In this document: positions 15,208 to 23,611 of the stretch, in pieces | Layout of the letters: each line of letters begins with the position of its first letter | How positions within the stretch are numbered: position 1 is the first letter of the stretch | Assembly (NCBI RefSeq): GCF_009765785.1 | Contig: NZ_LMUT01000016.1 | Span: 35,084-70,055, forward strand | Reading direction: 5' to 3' | DNA length: 34,972 nucleotides | From: Granulicella sp. L46 | Lineage (GTDB): Bacteria > Acidobacteriota > Terriglobia > Terriglobales > Acidobacteriaceae | Position numbers and translations under genes: made by a program | The notes under the pieces: model-generated | What the model was told of the DNA's origin: nothing | Seen by the model: the letters and a program-made list of their open reading frames with translations, nothing else | The model's database searches: none

Positions 15208-18200
15208 ATGCTTACCTTGTTGCGCGCGTTCGCTTTCAAATTCACCGTGCCGGCGTTGCTCGTGATTTCCGGATGTGGTGTTGTCTTGGCGCAGACCGTG
15301 ACAGGCTCTATCCGCGGCAGCGTGGTGGATCAGACCGGCGCCTCCGTACCCGGGGCCGAGGTGTCAGCCCGGAACGTTAATACGGGTGTCGTGACGAACA
15401 CGGTGTCGGACCACAGCGGTGCTTATAACATCCAGACCCTTCCCATCGGAACCTATGTTGTTTCTGTGAAAAAGCCTGGCTTCAACACCACGGCCGAGCG
15501 TCCGTTTTCGCTGGAAATCGACCAGATCGCAAAGATCGACGTAAAACTCCAGGTGGGAGAAGTAACCACGACTATTGATGTTGCCGCGGACTCGGGGTCC
15601 ATCCTTCAAACAGAAAACGCCTCGCTTGCAACCACGATCACCTCGAATACGCTCGAGAACATGCCCCTTCCTGGACAGAACTTCTCCGCGGCAACGGTGT
15701 TCGTCCCCGGTGCAGTCCTACCCACCTACGGTTCGCTGGGCAGTACGCAGGGTACCGAGCGCGATACGTCTTTCGCCAGCTCGACGCAGCCGTCTTTCAA
15801 CGGCAACCGCATGCAGACCAACAACTATATCTTCGACGGTACGGACATCAATGAACCGCTACAGAACACCATCGCCTATAACCCTGCGCCTGCGGCCATT
15901 GGCGAAATGCGAGTGATCACAGGTAACGCCGACGCGGAATATGGCAACGTAAACGGTGGCGAGATCCTCACCGTGACCAAGGCGGGAACCAATAAGTTCC
16001 ACGGTAGCCTCTACGCGTTCTACGAGAATCAGGACGGTACTGCGAACACCTGGGCCAACGACTACAACAAAATTGCCAAGGGCGTCTTCCACCAGAACCT
16101 GTTCGGCGGCACCTTTGGCGGTCCAGTGTTTAAGAACAAACTGTTCTTCTTCATGGATTATGAGGGATTTCGCCAGACGTCGGCCGGAACCCAGGTGATC
16201 TCGCTGCCTTCCCGCAGAATGCGCATGGGCGATTTCTCTGAACTCCTGGGCGCACCAAACGAATTTGGTCAGTCCATTCCTGCTGCACAATACATTCAGC
16301 TTTACAACACCACCAACGGTCTGGCAACGGCGACGCCGTACGTGAATAATCAGATCCCGGTCAACAACCCAGTCGCCCAGTATGTCTTCGCACATCCGGA
16401 CTTCTATCCTTTGCCCAACCGTCCCAGCACGAATGTCAACTCGCCGGATACCAACAACTATGGTGGATACAACAAGTCGGCCGCCGTGAACAACCAGGGC
16501 GACATTCGTGTTGACTATGCTGTGTCATCACACGACAACGTTATGGCGCGCTTCACGCATGGCGGCTCGTACGATAAGCCCATTGTGTCCGTCCTTGCCT
16601 TCGAGTTTCCGGGTGGGAATGACTATCCGTTCTGGAACGGCGTTCTCAACGAAGTGCATACCTTCAGCCCGAGTCTGCAGAACGAGTTTCGCGCCGGATA
16701 TTCGCGTATCCGTAATCTCAGCGGCATTCCTGTCGATCCCTTCGGTGACTTCCCGGCAGGCAGCGATACGAAGGTTGGCTATCCCTATGACAGCCCATAC
16801 CCTGGATTCACGGAAACCAAATATGGGGCAGTTCGCGTACAACGGTATTTTCACCAAGGACCTAACGGTGAATCCTACCTTTGGCAAAGGCTATGGCTTT
16901 GCCGACTTTGTCATCGATGCATCCGAGCTCCAGGCCGTGTCCGGTACGGCAGGACGTGTTGGTCAACGCCAATATCGTACGGCGTACTTCGCGGAAGATC
17001 AGTGGAAGGTGACGCCGAAACTGACGCTCAACCTCGGCCTGCGCTATGGCTATGACCAGCCGATGTATGAAGTCAACAACAAAGAAGTCAACGTTGACGT
17101 CAAGCATCCGGAGACCTGCCCTGCCTGCCTGCTCGTTGCCGGCGAGAACGGTGCAAGCCGCGCCCTGTATAACGCCTTCTATACGCAATTCATGCCGCGT
17201 GTCTCGTTTGCCTATCAGATGAACCCGCAGATGGTCATCCGTGGCGGCTACGCCATCACGGACGACTTCGAAGGCATGGGCGCTGCGCAGCGTCTCACTC
17301 AGAACCCTCCCTTCATCCCGCAGTATTCGTACAGCAGCACGGCACCTTCGGCGGCGAGCGGTGGAACACCTATCCGTGTGAGCCAGGGTTTCAACGTTGG
17401 GGGGCTTACTCCTGGCGCCTCGAATAAGTACGAGGCCTGGGACCCCAACATCAAGCCCGAGTTAATTCAGCAGTACAATCTCACCCTCCAGACACTCGTG
17501 GGATCTCATTTCACCTTCCAGGTTGGATATGTCGGGAATGTCGCACAGCATCTCGTCGTTCCTGAACCGTACAACCAGCAAACGATTCCGGGCCCGACTA
17601 ACACCGCAACTCAACCGTTCAAGGCTCTCGTCGGCGTCGGAGGTCAGGTCTACCTGACGTTGGCGGAAGGCTACTCTAACTACAACGCGCTGCAAGTCCA
17701 ACTGCGCCAGCGCCAGTGGCACGGCCTGGAATACACGTTCAACTACACCTGGTCGAAGAATATGACCAATAACCCCGGCTACTTCGGTACCGGTGGAGTC
17801 GACGGTCCAGGCACCTACCCGCAGAACATCTACGATCCGCATGGCGATTACGGTGTGGCGGCCTTTGATACCCGTAACGCTGTCAACTTCGTGGGTGTGT
17901 ATGCTCTCCCGTTCGGCCACGGACGGGATCACGGTGACCATGTCAACCGCTTCGTCGATTGGGCCATTGGCGGCTGGAAGGTGTCTGCGGAGGCGGTTCT
18001 GTATTCCGGTTTCCCAATCACCATCGGCAGCAGCAACGCCTCCGCCTCGAACAACGGGGGTGGAGCACGTGCTAACCAGTACAGGAAGCTGATCATCAAG
18101 AATCGCTCGCTGGCGCACTGGTTTGGTACCGACCCAAGTGCGACTCCGTGTGCTGCCGCCTCGAACGGTGTTTGTGCCTACGGTGCGGAGCTTCCGAACT

Positions 18201-18451
18201 CATTCGGGACAGCGCGTGTCGGTACCGAACGGGCACCCGGATATCGCGTCGTCGATGCCTCGTTATTCAAGCAGTTCCGCACGTACAAAGAGCAGTTCAT
18301 CCAATTCCGCATCGATGGCTTCAATGTGGGCAACATTGCGTCTTACTATTACCCGGGATCAACGGCTTCCACGCTGTCAACTTTCGGTCAAATAACCTCA
18401 ACCCTATCTCCGGCTCGTCAGCTCCAGTACTCGCTGAAGTACGAATTCTAA
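15208..18451 (+). CDS. TonB-dependent receptor with carboxypeptidase-regulatory domain (Oar-like), frameshifted
   Basis: An outer-membrane importer of about 1080 residues, energised by TonB; the substrate is unknown. ATG 15208 has GGAGG 8 bp upstream and a signal peptide ending at ...VVLAQ. Residues ~30-110 form the carboxypeptidase D regulatory-like domain (SIRGSVVDQTGASVPGAEV). The plug follows (NTLENMPLPGQNFSAATVF, YIFDGTDINEPLQN), then a very long barrel ending in LQYSLKYEF with the C-terminal Phe required for barrel insertion. The frame breaks at the GGGG run 16825-16828: upstream reads YPGFTETKYG, downstream QFAYNGIFTKDLTVNP in another frame. Removing one G restores a single protein. 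Both sides are otherwise perfectly conserved-looking, so a single-base sequencing error or a very recent mutation is likely. No SusD-like partner is nearby. Confidence 0.88.
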
Positions 18452-18544
18452 CCGACGACGATCACGTACGACGGCGTCAGCTCCGGTGGACGCCATCGTG
18501 CGTAGGGTGCGTAAGCGAGAGCAGTTTCGTAAGCCCAATTGATT

Positions 18545-18640
18545 CCCGAAAAGTCGGGTTTCCTGCAACTTCGGGATTTTCGGCAGCCGGATTGGCCAAG
18601 TTGCCCGAAACGCCGTTTTTCGTGCATTACGCAATGACCT
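18545..18640 (+). repeat. Dispersed intergenic repeat, copy B
   Basis: CCCGAAAAGTCGGGTTTCCT, then GCAACTTCGGGATTTTCGGC and GAAACGCCG, lie between the convergent receptor (ends 18451) and carboxypeptidase-like gene (ends 18653). It is the longest copy and aligns with copy E (21811) across the AACnTCGGnATTTT part and the following GCCGGA block. Confidence 0.5.
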
Positions 18641-18652
18641 TCTCTGACACCA

Positions 18653-19921
18653 TCAGCGACTTGAACGCTTATGGCCGAGGTTAACTCGGGTAGAGGGTGA
18701 TCGCGAGACCCCGGGTGCCCCACCCGTCACCTTCACCGGTACGTCGCAGTTGCTCCTCGCGACGCCTTTCGTCTTGTAGCCCCTGATGGACGGTCTAAGG
18801 CAGTAGTCACCATCGGGCACATTCCCAATCTGAAACGTCCCATCTCTGCTCAGCCCAACGGTTTGCGTATCCCAAAGATTATTCGCACCTAAAGTGACCC
18901 GCATTCCTTCCGCGATTGCGCGACCGTCGCTCAGTATTACTTTTCCTGCAACGATATGTGCGGGTTCGGCGGCCAGACGCACATGGTCGAGAAATTGCCC
19001 ATTCTCAGATGTCTTGATCACAACAGGCTCTGTACCCTCCCCCTCAGGCATCGAGCTCATCTTCCCATAGAGCAGCCAAGTAACCGGTTGGGGTACGTTG
19101 CTTATCAAGAACGAGCCGTCTGCTGCGGTGCCAACTCGTTCTTCTTTGTAAGGATCCCCCCGGATGGTCAGGTCGCCGAAGTACATCCCGCGATTCTTTG
19201 GAAAAAGTCCTACCTCCGCATTGCCGACAGGCTTGCCGTTCGCCGTGAGGGTACCGCGAATCGTCGCTCCTTCCGAGACCACCACACCGGTGCGGCTCGG
19301 CCCCGTAGGAAGCTTCACAAATTGCGGAGCGTAGCCACGCCCCTCAATCTCCACCAGCATTGCGGAGCTGCTGCCGAGGTACGAAATTTGAAACTCCCCG
19401 TTCGCGTTTGTAACAGCCAGCGGATCCAGGCCCGGAACGGTTCCGTAGGTGCTCAGCTCCCCAACGTTGAGACCGATTGGCTCGACGACCACGTCAGGGA
19501 CGGAGTTTCCGGCAGAATCGGTGACTCTTCCGCGCGCAACGCTGGTGTCGGCCGACGGCGCGGGCCGTCGTATCAATTTCATTTCCCATTCGCTTGTTTT
19601 GTCAGGATCGAGCTTTGCGGAGATAACCGGGGTATAACCCTCCTGTACGACCAGCAATGTAAACCATAGGTCAGGGGCAAGGCCTTTTAGATTGAAATCC
19701 CCATTCCGGTCGGTGGTCGCCCGTTTGCCACAATCGCGGTAGCAGCTTGGACAATAGGTGCTGTATCCCACCTTGACCCCCGCGTGATAAACCATGACTG
19801 TTGCGTGCGCAATTGGTTTGCCCTCAGCATCCAGAACTCTTCCGAACAGCGCAGACTTCATCTCGGCAACGGAACAAAAGCATGATGAAGCGAGTAACAA
19901 GCTTGCTACCAACCATCTCAT
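18653..19921 (-). CDS. Secreted carboxypeptidase-regulatory-like (beta-sandwich repeat) protein
   Basis: A 422-residue protein with a signal peptide (MRWLVASLLLASSCFCSV; the Cys-rich end could suggest a lipoprotein but is not a clean lipobox). It contains about four carboxypeptidase D regulatory-like/prealbumin-type beta-sandwiches: ALFGRVLDAEGKPIAHATVM, ARGRVTDSAGNSVPDVVVEP, TIRGTLTANGKPVGNAEVGL and VAGKVILSDGRAIAEGMRV. Each ends near a GDYCLR/GEFQIS-type strand. The first holds an unusual cluster CPSCYRDCGKRATT. Such proteins carry no known enzyme activity and probably bind or scaffold at the cell surface or in the periplasm; the same domain opens the neighbouring receptors. It is convergent with receptor 1 across repeat B. 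The last 20 residues look atypical, so the C-terminus may be shifted. Confidence 0.7.
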   Translation of the reverse strand: MRWLVASLLLASSCFCSVAEMKSALFGRVLDAEGKPIAHATVMVYHAGVKVGYSTYCPSCYRDCGKRATTDRNGDFNLKGLAPDLWFTLLVVQEGYTPVISAKLDPDKTSEWEMKLIRRPAPSADTSVARGRVTDSAGNSVPDVVVEPIGLNVGELSTYGTVPGLDPLAVTNANGEFQISYLGSSSAMLVEIEGRGYAPQFVKLPTGPSRTGVVVSEGATIRGTLTANGKPVGNAEVGLFPKNRGMYFGDLTIRGDPYKEERVGTAADGSFLISNVPQPVTWLLYGKMSSMPEGEGTEPVVIKTSENGQFLDHVRLAAEPAHIVAGKVILSDGRAIAEGMRVTLGANNLWDTQTVGLSRDGTFQIGNVPDGDYCLRPSIRGYKTKGVARSNCDVPVKVTGGAPGVSRSPSTRVNLGHKRSSR

Positions 19922-20291
19922 CTCAAGTCTCCGATCTCATCGGTGCAATCATCGGCTGCCCGATAAAAACATAGACTATCCTCATGGGCTAAGGCGAATC
20001 ATCTCAAGAGTCAGCTAGGGACTGCGCCTTTGGTGCGGTACCGTGCCGCAGCAATGATCAGCGGACATCCTTATGCAGCTGCGTCGCGATCCCATTCTGG
20101 CATGTAATTGAAGTGTCCAAGGCCTCGTCATTCCCCGAAGGTCCGGTTATCGGCAAGTTCGAACCGCCATTTGCGAAACGCCGTGCCTCGACGTACCGTC
20201 TGAACAATTTGCTCTAAGTCTTATCGTTCAGCCGGAACAAGCGCATCGAATATCCAAAGTGAAACGTTCCGTCGAAAGTGAGGGTTGAAGC
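19922..20291. other. Gene-free gap with repeat copy C
   Basis: I see no gene or clear promoter between the divergent carboxypeptidase-like gene and the cupin. The only structure is a degenerate repeat copy at 20131-20195: CCCCGAAGGTCCGGTTATCG, then GCAAGTTCG and GCGAAACGCCG. A GAGGG about 10 bp before the cupin ATG is a plausible ribosome-binding site. Confidence 0.4.
20131..20195 (+). repeat. Dispersed intergenic repeat, copy C
   Basis: GGTTATCGGCAAGTTCG at 20145-20161 matches copy A (GCGTTATCGGCAACTTCGG) with few changes, and GCGAAACGCCGTGCCTCG downstream matches the distal block of copy B (CCCGAAACGCCG). Confidence 0.4.
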
Positions 20292-20891
20292 ATGCGAGCA
20301 GGTGAGGTCTATGTCAATCCATCCAGTGGGGAACGAGCGGTCGTTGTCTTGGGAACGGACGAAACTGGCGGGAAGCGTCTTGTGGTCGACGCGTACCTTC
20401 GTCCGGGAGGAGGCATGGTAGGACGTCATTACCATCCGTCCCTTCACGAACGGTTCAACGTAATCCACGGCGAAGTGACGTTTACACTCAATGACGAAAA
20501 GCATGTAGCACAACTTGGACAGACAGTTGACATTCCTCAAGGCACCCTGCACAGCTTCTGGAACTCGGGTTCAACCGATGCGCTCGTTCGGATGGATGTG
20601 CAGCCAGCGGGCCGGTTCGCCATGTTGATCAAGAACGGTTTCTCTCTTGCTCAGGATGGCAAGACCGACAAGACAGGCAAGCCAGGCATGCTTCAAATCG
20701 CACTCATGGCAAGGGAGTTTGACGATGTCGTCCGCTATGACATGGGACCGAGATTGGTTCAACAGATTCTCTTTCTAGTGCTGACACCCATTGCTAAGCT
20801 GCGAGGCTTGAAAGGTAGCTATTCGGAGTACCTCGCTCGCCCGGCATCAGATTCGGTTCCACTGGATACGTTGGACAGAACTGGCTTGTAG
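20292..20891 (+). CDS. Cupin-domain protein
   Basis: A 199-residue protein with an N-terminal single cupin barrel. Both cupin motifs are complete. Motif 1 is GGGMVGRHYHPSLHERF with metal ligands H46, H48 and E53. Motif 2 is GQTVDIPQGTLHSFWNSG with His about residue 96. The C-terminal ~80 residues (LVQQILFLVLTPIAKLRGLK) contain one hydrophobic helix that may sit on or in the membrane. Similar cupin/helix proteins occur widely in soil bacteria without defined function; sugar isomerase, dioxygenase or sensory roles are all possible. ATG 20292 has GAGGG upstream. It stands alone between two repeat copies. Confidence 0.75.
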   Translation: MRAGEVYVNPSSGERAVVVLGTDETGGKRLVVDAYLRPGGGMVGRHYHPSLHERFNVIHGEVTFTLNDEKHVAQLGQTVDIPQGTLHSFWNSGSTDALVRMDVQPAGRFAMLIKNGFSLAQDGKTDKTGKPGMLQIALMAREFDDVVRYDMGPRLVQQILFLVLTPIAKLRGLKGSYSEYLARPASDSVPLDTLDRTGL

Positions 20892-20931
20892 AGACGCTCC
20901 AGAAGAATCTTGCGACTTGGTAGCCTAAACT

Positions 20932-20975
20932 CCCGAAAAAGTCGCATTATGCAGGCCAACAAGCTGGTTGGATTG
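20932..20975 (+). repeat. Dispersed intergenic repeat, copy D (partial)
   Basis: CCCGAAAAAGTCGCATTATG at 20932-20951 matches the first block of copy B (CCCGAAAAGTCG) and copy A (AGTCGCGTTAT). The second block is missing. An open frame runs straight through it into the ORF that ends at 21298. Confidence 0.35.
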
Positions 20976-21298
20976 GCACATCACAAGGTGTCTCAGGCTT
21001 TTACGCCGCTAGTGCTGTCGGGGCAGACCCATCCGCGGTTGCTTCCCTGGCGGAATTGCCGACAATGACCGTGGCGGTAGGTGAGGGATCTCCCTTTCAC
21101 GTTGCATATGGTACTGAAGGCGCTTGGCTGCACGCAACAGGCGAAGAATTAGGGAACCTCGCTGTGACATCAGATGGAAGCCACAGCATACGCACGGGCG
21201 TACAGCTGGTTCCGAGTATCGGTGCCTGTACTCAATCCGGAAGCCGTCTTGTCAACGGCGGGCACAGCGGCGCGGTCTTGTGTCACTGCCGCTTGTAG
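20933..21298 (+). CDS. Unrecognised open frame, possibly a remnant
   Basis: One frame stays open from the repeat copy to TAG 21296-21298. It reads HYAGQQAGWIGTSQGVSGFY, then LPTMTVAVGEGSPFHVAYG and GAWLHATGEELGNLAV. The only ATG, at 21056, has no good ribosome-binding site and starts in mid-frame. Composition is protein-like, but I recognise no family. It could be the 3' part of a lost gene or a chance frame. Confidence 0.2.
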   Translation, partial: PKKSHYAGQQAGWIGTSQGVSGFYAASAVGADPSAVASLAELPTMTVAVGEGSPFHVAYGTEGAWLHATGEELGNLAVTSDGSHSIRTGVQLVPSIGACTQSGSRLVNGGHSGAVLCHCRL

Positions 21299-21348
21299 TG
21301 CGTTCATTGCTGGATGGTGAGCGATTTCGCACGAATGAAGGAGGTCCT

Positions 21349-21777
21349 ATGCTTAGAACGGATCAGCGCGCAGTTTGCATCGCGATTGATCGCGTCGCAG
21401 ACATTATCGCCCGAACAATGGAGGCTGACGCGTCCCCAATGGATCGAATGAGTTTTGCACTAATGGAGATTGGCCAAGTGCAAACACGCTTTGACATCGG
21501 CTCTTTGCCTTCAGGTTTGCAGGCGAAGATAAGCGAAATAGCCGCGCTGCCTCACGACCGAGGGTCTGTGGCTGGCAACGCGGAATGGAATCGCAAATTG
21601 TTGGATCTGTACTTTGATCTTATCCTGGCCACCCGAACTCACTTCACTCGCGTTTGCCGCCTCGCTGGCATGATCCAGGGTCAAGTCCTGCCTGTGACAA
21701 CAGCCCACGCCCGACACTCGATGGCAAACGAGGGAGCAAACCCCATGATGTCTAGTCTGCAAGTCTTCACTGGATAA
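21349..21777 (+). CDS. Hypothetical protein, mostly helical
   Basis: A 142-residue protein that I do not recognise. ATG 21349 is chosen because AAGGAGG sits 6 bp upstream, the best ribosome-binding site in the region; the open frame extends further upstream without one. The sequence is largely amphipathic helix (RAVCIAIDRVADIIARTMEA, KLLDLYFDLILATRTHFTRV), with no membrane segment, signal peptide or metal motif. A Met-rich tail ends the protein. It is flanked by a doubtful frame on the left and repeat copy E on the right. Confidence 0.5.
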   Translation: MLRTDQRAVCIAIDRVADIIARTMEADASPMDRMSFALMEIGQVQTRFDIGSLPSGLQAKISEIAALPHDRGSVAGNAEWNRKLLDLYFDLILATRTHFTRVCRLAGMIQGQVLPVTTAHARHSMANEGANPMMSSLQVFTG

Positions 21778-21810
21778 CAGTCGACTTTGAAGCAATCCGC
21801 GAAGCGCCTG

Positions 21811-21880
21811 AAATGTCGCGTTTTCGGCAACCTCGGTATTTTAGTTGCCGGAAACGCCGGCGGGCTCAAATGTCCGGTGT
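21811..21880 (+). repeat. Dispersed intergenic repeat, copy E
   Basis: AAATGTCGCGTTTTCGGCAA, then CCTCGGTATTTTAGTTGCCG and GAAACGCCGG, start 34 bp past the stop of the hypothetical gene. It aligns with copy A in its first block and with copy B in its second block. Confidence 0.5.
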
Positions 21881-21950
21881 TTTGGGAAAGCTCATTCCGT
21901 TCCAGAGCCGGATAATGACGATCTTGCTCAAAAGATGACATTGCAGGTAG

Positions 21951-22127
21951 TTCGACGGCCAGTATGATCACAAGCACACGGATGAGCGAGGTCGCTTCTA
22001 TGACGGTGAGATTGTGGCTTTATTGTTGGCAGACTTCCAGAAGGAAGTTGACACGACTAGGTCGAGAGCCTCAAGGGCACCTTCCGGTAGAGTGCCTGGA
22101 CACGAATGGGCTCCAAAACTTGACTGA
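21951..22127 (+). pseudogene. Small C-terminal coding remnant, unrecognised
   Basis: A 58-codon open frame directly after a TAG reads DHKHTDERGRFYDGEIVALL, LADFQKEVDTTRSRAS and GRVPGHEWAPKLD before TGA 22125-22127. It has no start codon but very protein-like composition, including a plausible amphipathic helix and a basic tail. It probably is the end of a gene lost in the repeat-rich gap. The rest of the gap to the LacI gene (22128-22296) shows no gene. Confidence 0.25.
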
Positions 22128-22296
22128 AACAAAAACAAGCTGAACCCTAATCTTATAACCGGCACTAAAACAATCCGTCAAATCATGTACCCGTGGAATA
22201 TAGGCTTGTTAAGATTGCGCTCATGCGGAGACAGGATCGAGGTTCGCCTTCCTGAGATTGCGCGGTGGCGAGCAAATGGCAAAGAAGAGATGACCA

Positions 22297-23343
22297 ATGA
22301 CGAAGAAAAGTAAACATCCGACTCTCAGCGAAGTGGCCAAGAAAGCTGGCGTCGGCACGACGACGGTTTCTCGTGTGATCAATGGCGTGGAGCGTGTCGA
22401 ACCCAAGACCATGGCCAGGGTACAGCAAGCCATCCAGGCGCTTGGATATATGCCGAACCAGGCCGCACGCGTTCTGAAGGGGCATCGCACGCGCACCATC
22501 GGTTTTGTCATACCCAGCATCGCCGATCCTTTCTTCTCGAATTGCGCGGAAGTCTTACAGGCAATTGCGCGCAGCAATGACTTCCTGGTGATCGTGCTGA
22601 CGACGCAGAATGATTCAGCTACTGAACGGGATGCTGTGAATATTCTTACGCAGCATCGCGTGGATGGGTTTGTGATTGCGCCTGCCGATTCAGAAAGTGA
22701 GGCTCTGCGCAGTCTTCTCCTCCGGCTTCCGGTTCCGATCGTAGCTTTGGATCGTCCTGTAGCGGGTGCACTCGTTCCCTCTGTCGTTGCGAATAACTTC
22801 GATGGCGCGCAGCATGCGACACGACACCTGATCAAACACGGATACAAGCGCATCGTGTGTTTGACCGGTGAGATAAATCTCTACACCATCCGAGAGCGGG
22901 TTCGCGGCTACTGCGACGCAATTGAATCGGCTGGGCTGGAGCCCGTTCTAGAGACATCAATCCATGACTATGAGTCGGCTGAGCACGTTATTAAAAAAAT
23001 GTTCCATAGTCCGAATCCGCCGGACGCCATCTTTACGCTGAAGAATAGGACCACAATCGATACGTTCGAGGCACTGCAAAAATTAGGCATTTCCATCCCG
23101 AAGACCGTCGCGCTGGTGGGGTATGACGATTTTCAACTCGCGGGCACAGTACGTCCAGCCATCACGGTAGTACAGCAGCCAATTTATGAGCTTGGGCACG
23201 TTGCCGCCCAGCTTCTTTTTGAGAGACTACTCAGTTCACCTGCATCTGGCGGATCTGCTCTCACCAACTCACCGCAGCAGGTTCAACTCAAGACTCGCCT
23301 GATCCGGCGAAGCTCCTGCGGCTGCTCTTCGAAGGGGAACTGA
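22297..23343 (+). CDS. LacI-family transcriptional regulator of the mannoside locus
   Basis: A 348-residue repressor. The N-terminal DNA-binding domain is textbook LacI: TLSEVAKKAGVGTTTVSRVI (helix-turn-helix), then the hinge helix PNQAARVLKGHRT. The periplasmic-binding-protein-like core begins TIGFVIPSIADPFFSNCAE and includes VDGFVIAPADS, VALDRPV, IVCLTGE and ALVGYDDFQLA. ATG 22297 starts MTKKSKHP, with AAGAAGAGA upstream. The gene sits 268 bp before a receptor whose promoter carries two LacI-type palindromes, so it is the obvious candidate to bind them and release them on a mannose-derived sugar. The effector is inferred from the GH38, GH92 and ROK genes that follow. Confidence 0.92.
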   Translation: MTKKSKHPTLSEVAKKAGVGTTTVSRVINGVERVEPKTMARVQQAIQALGYMPNQAARVLKGHRTRTIGFVIPSIADPFFSNCAEVLQAIARSNDFLVIVLTTQNDSATERDAVNILTQHRVDGFVIAPADSESEALRSLLLRLPVPIVALDRPVAGALVPSVVANNFDGAQHATRHLIKHGYKRIVCLTGEINLYTIRERVRGYCDAIESAGLEPVLETSIHDYESAEHVIKKMFHSPNPPDAIFTLKNRTTIDTFEALQKLGISIPKTVALVGYDDFQLAGTVRPAITVVQQPIYELGHVAAQLLFERLLSSPASGGSALTNSPQQVQLKTRLIRRSSCGCSSKGN

Positions 23344-23455
23344 TCTTTGCAGCGTCGACGCTGTTTTTACTTCTGTTCGTGAGGTAGCTCCGGCCCTCCA
23401 GAATTGCCCGTTGTGTTCCTAGCGGACATAGGAAAATTTTCTCTCCAAAAAGTTC

Positions 23456-23485
23456 TTGACAGTGGTTGATCGTTGGGATAAAAAT
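23456..23485 (+). promoter_or_regulatory. sigma70-type promoter of the mannoside-locus receptor
   Basis: TTGACA (23456-23461) is a perfect -35. After 17 bp, TAAAAA/T (23479-23485) serves as -10. Transcription would start near 23492, directly in front of the two tandem operators, and leave a leader of about 120 bases. Confidence 0.65.
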
Positions 23486-23496
23486 CTTCGTCATTC

Positions 23497-23533
23497 ATGG
23501 AAACGCTACCATTGGCCATGGAAACGCTACCAT
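23497..23533. promoter_or_regulatory. Two tandem LacI-type operators
   Basis: ATGGAAACGCTACCAT occurs twice without a mismatch, at 23497-23512 and 23518-23533. Each copy is a 16-bp imperfect palindrome with a central CG, as in LacI-family operators. The copies are 21 bp apart centre to centre, two helical turns, so two repressor dimers would lie on the same DNA face. They lie just past the predicted transcription start, fit for repression. Confidence 0.75.
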
Positions 23534-23611
23534 GAGCATCGATGCGCGGAGAATGCACGTCATGCAGAAGGCCGTAGCTATGACCGAAAGACACTTTTGG
23601 AGGGCTAGAGC

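Noticed and set aside
23497..23533. Possible start of a CRISPR array (exact 16-bp repeat with a 5-bp gap)
   Set aside because: Only two copies, the spacer is far too short, and each copy is a palindrome downstream of a promoter, which fits operators.
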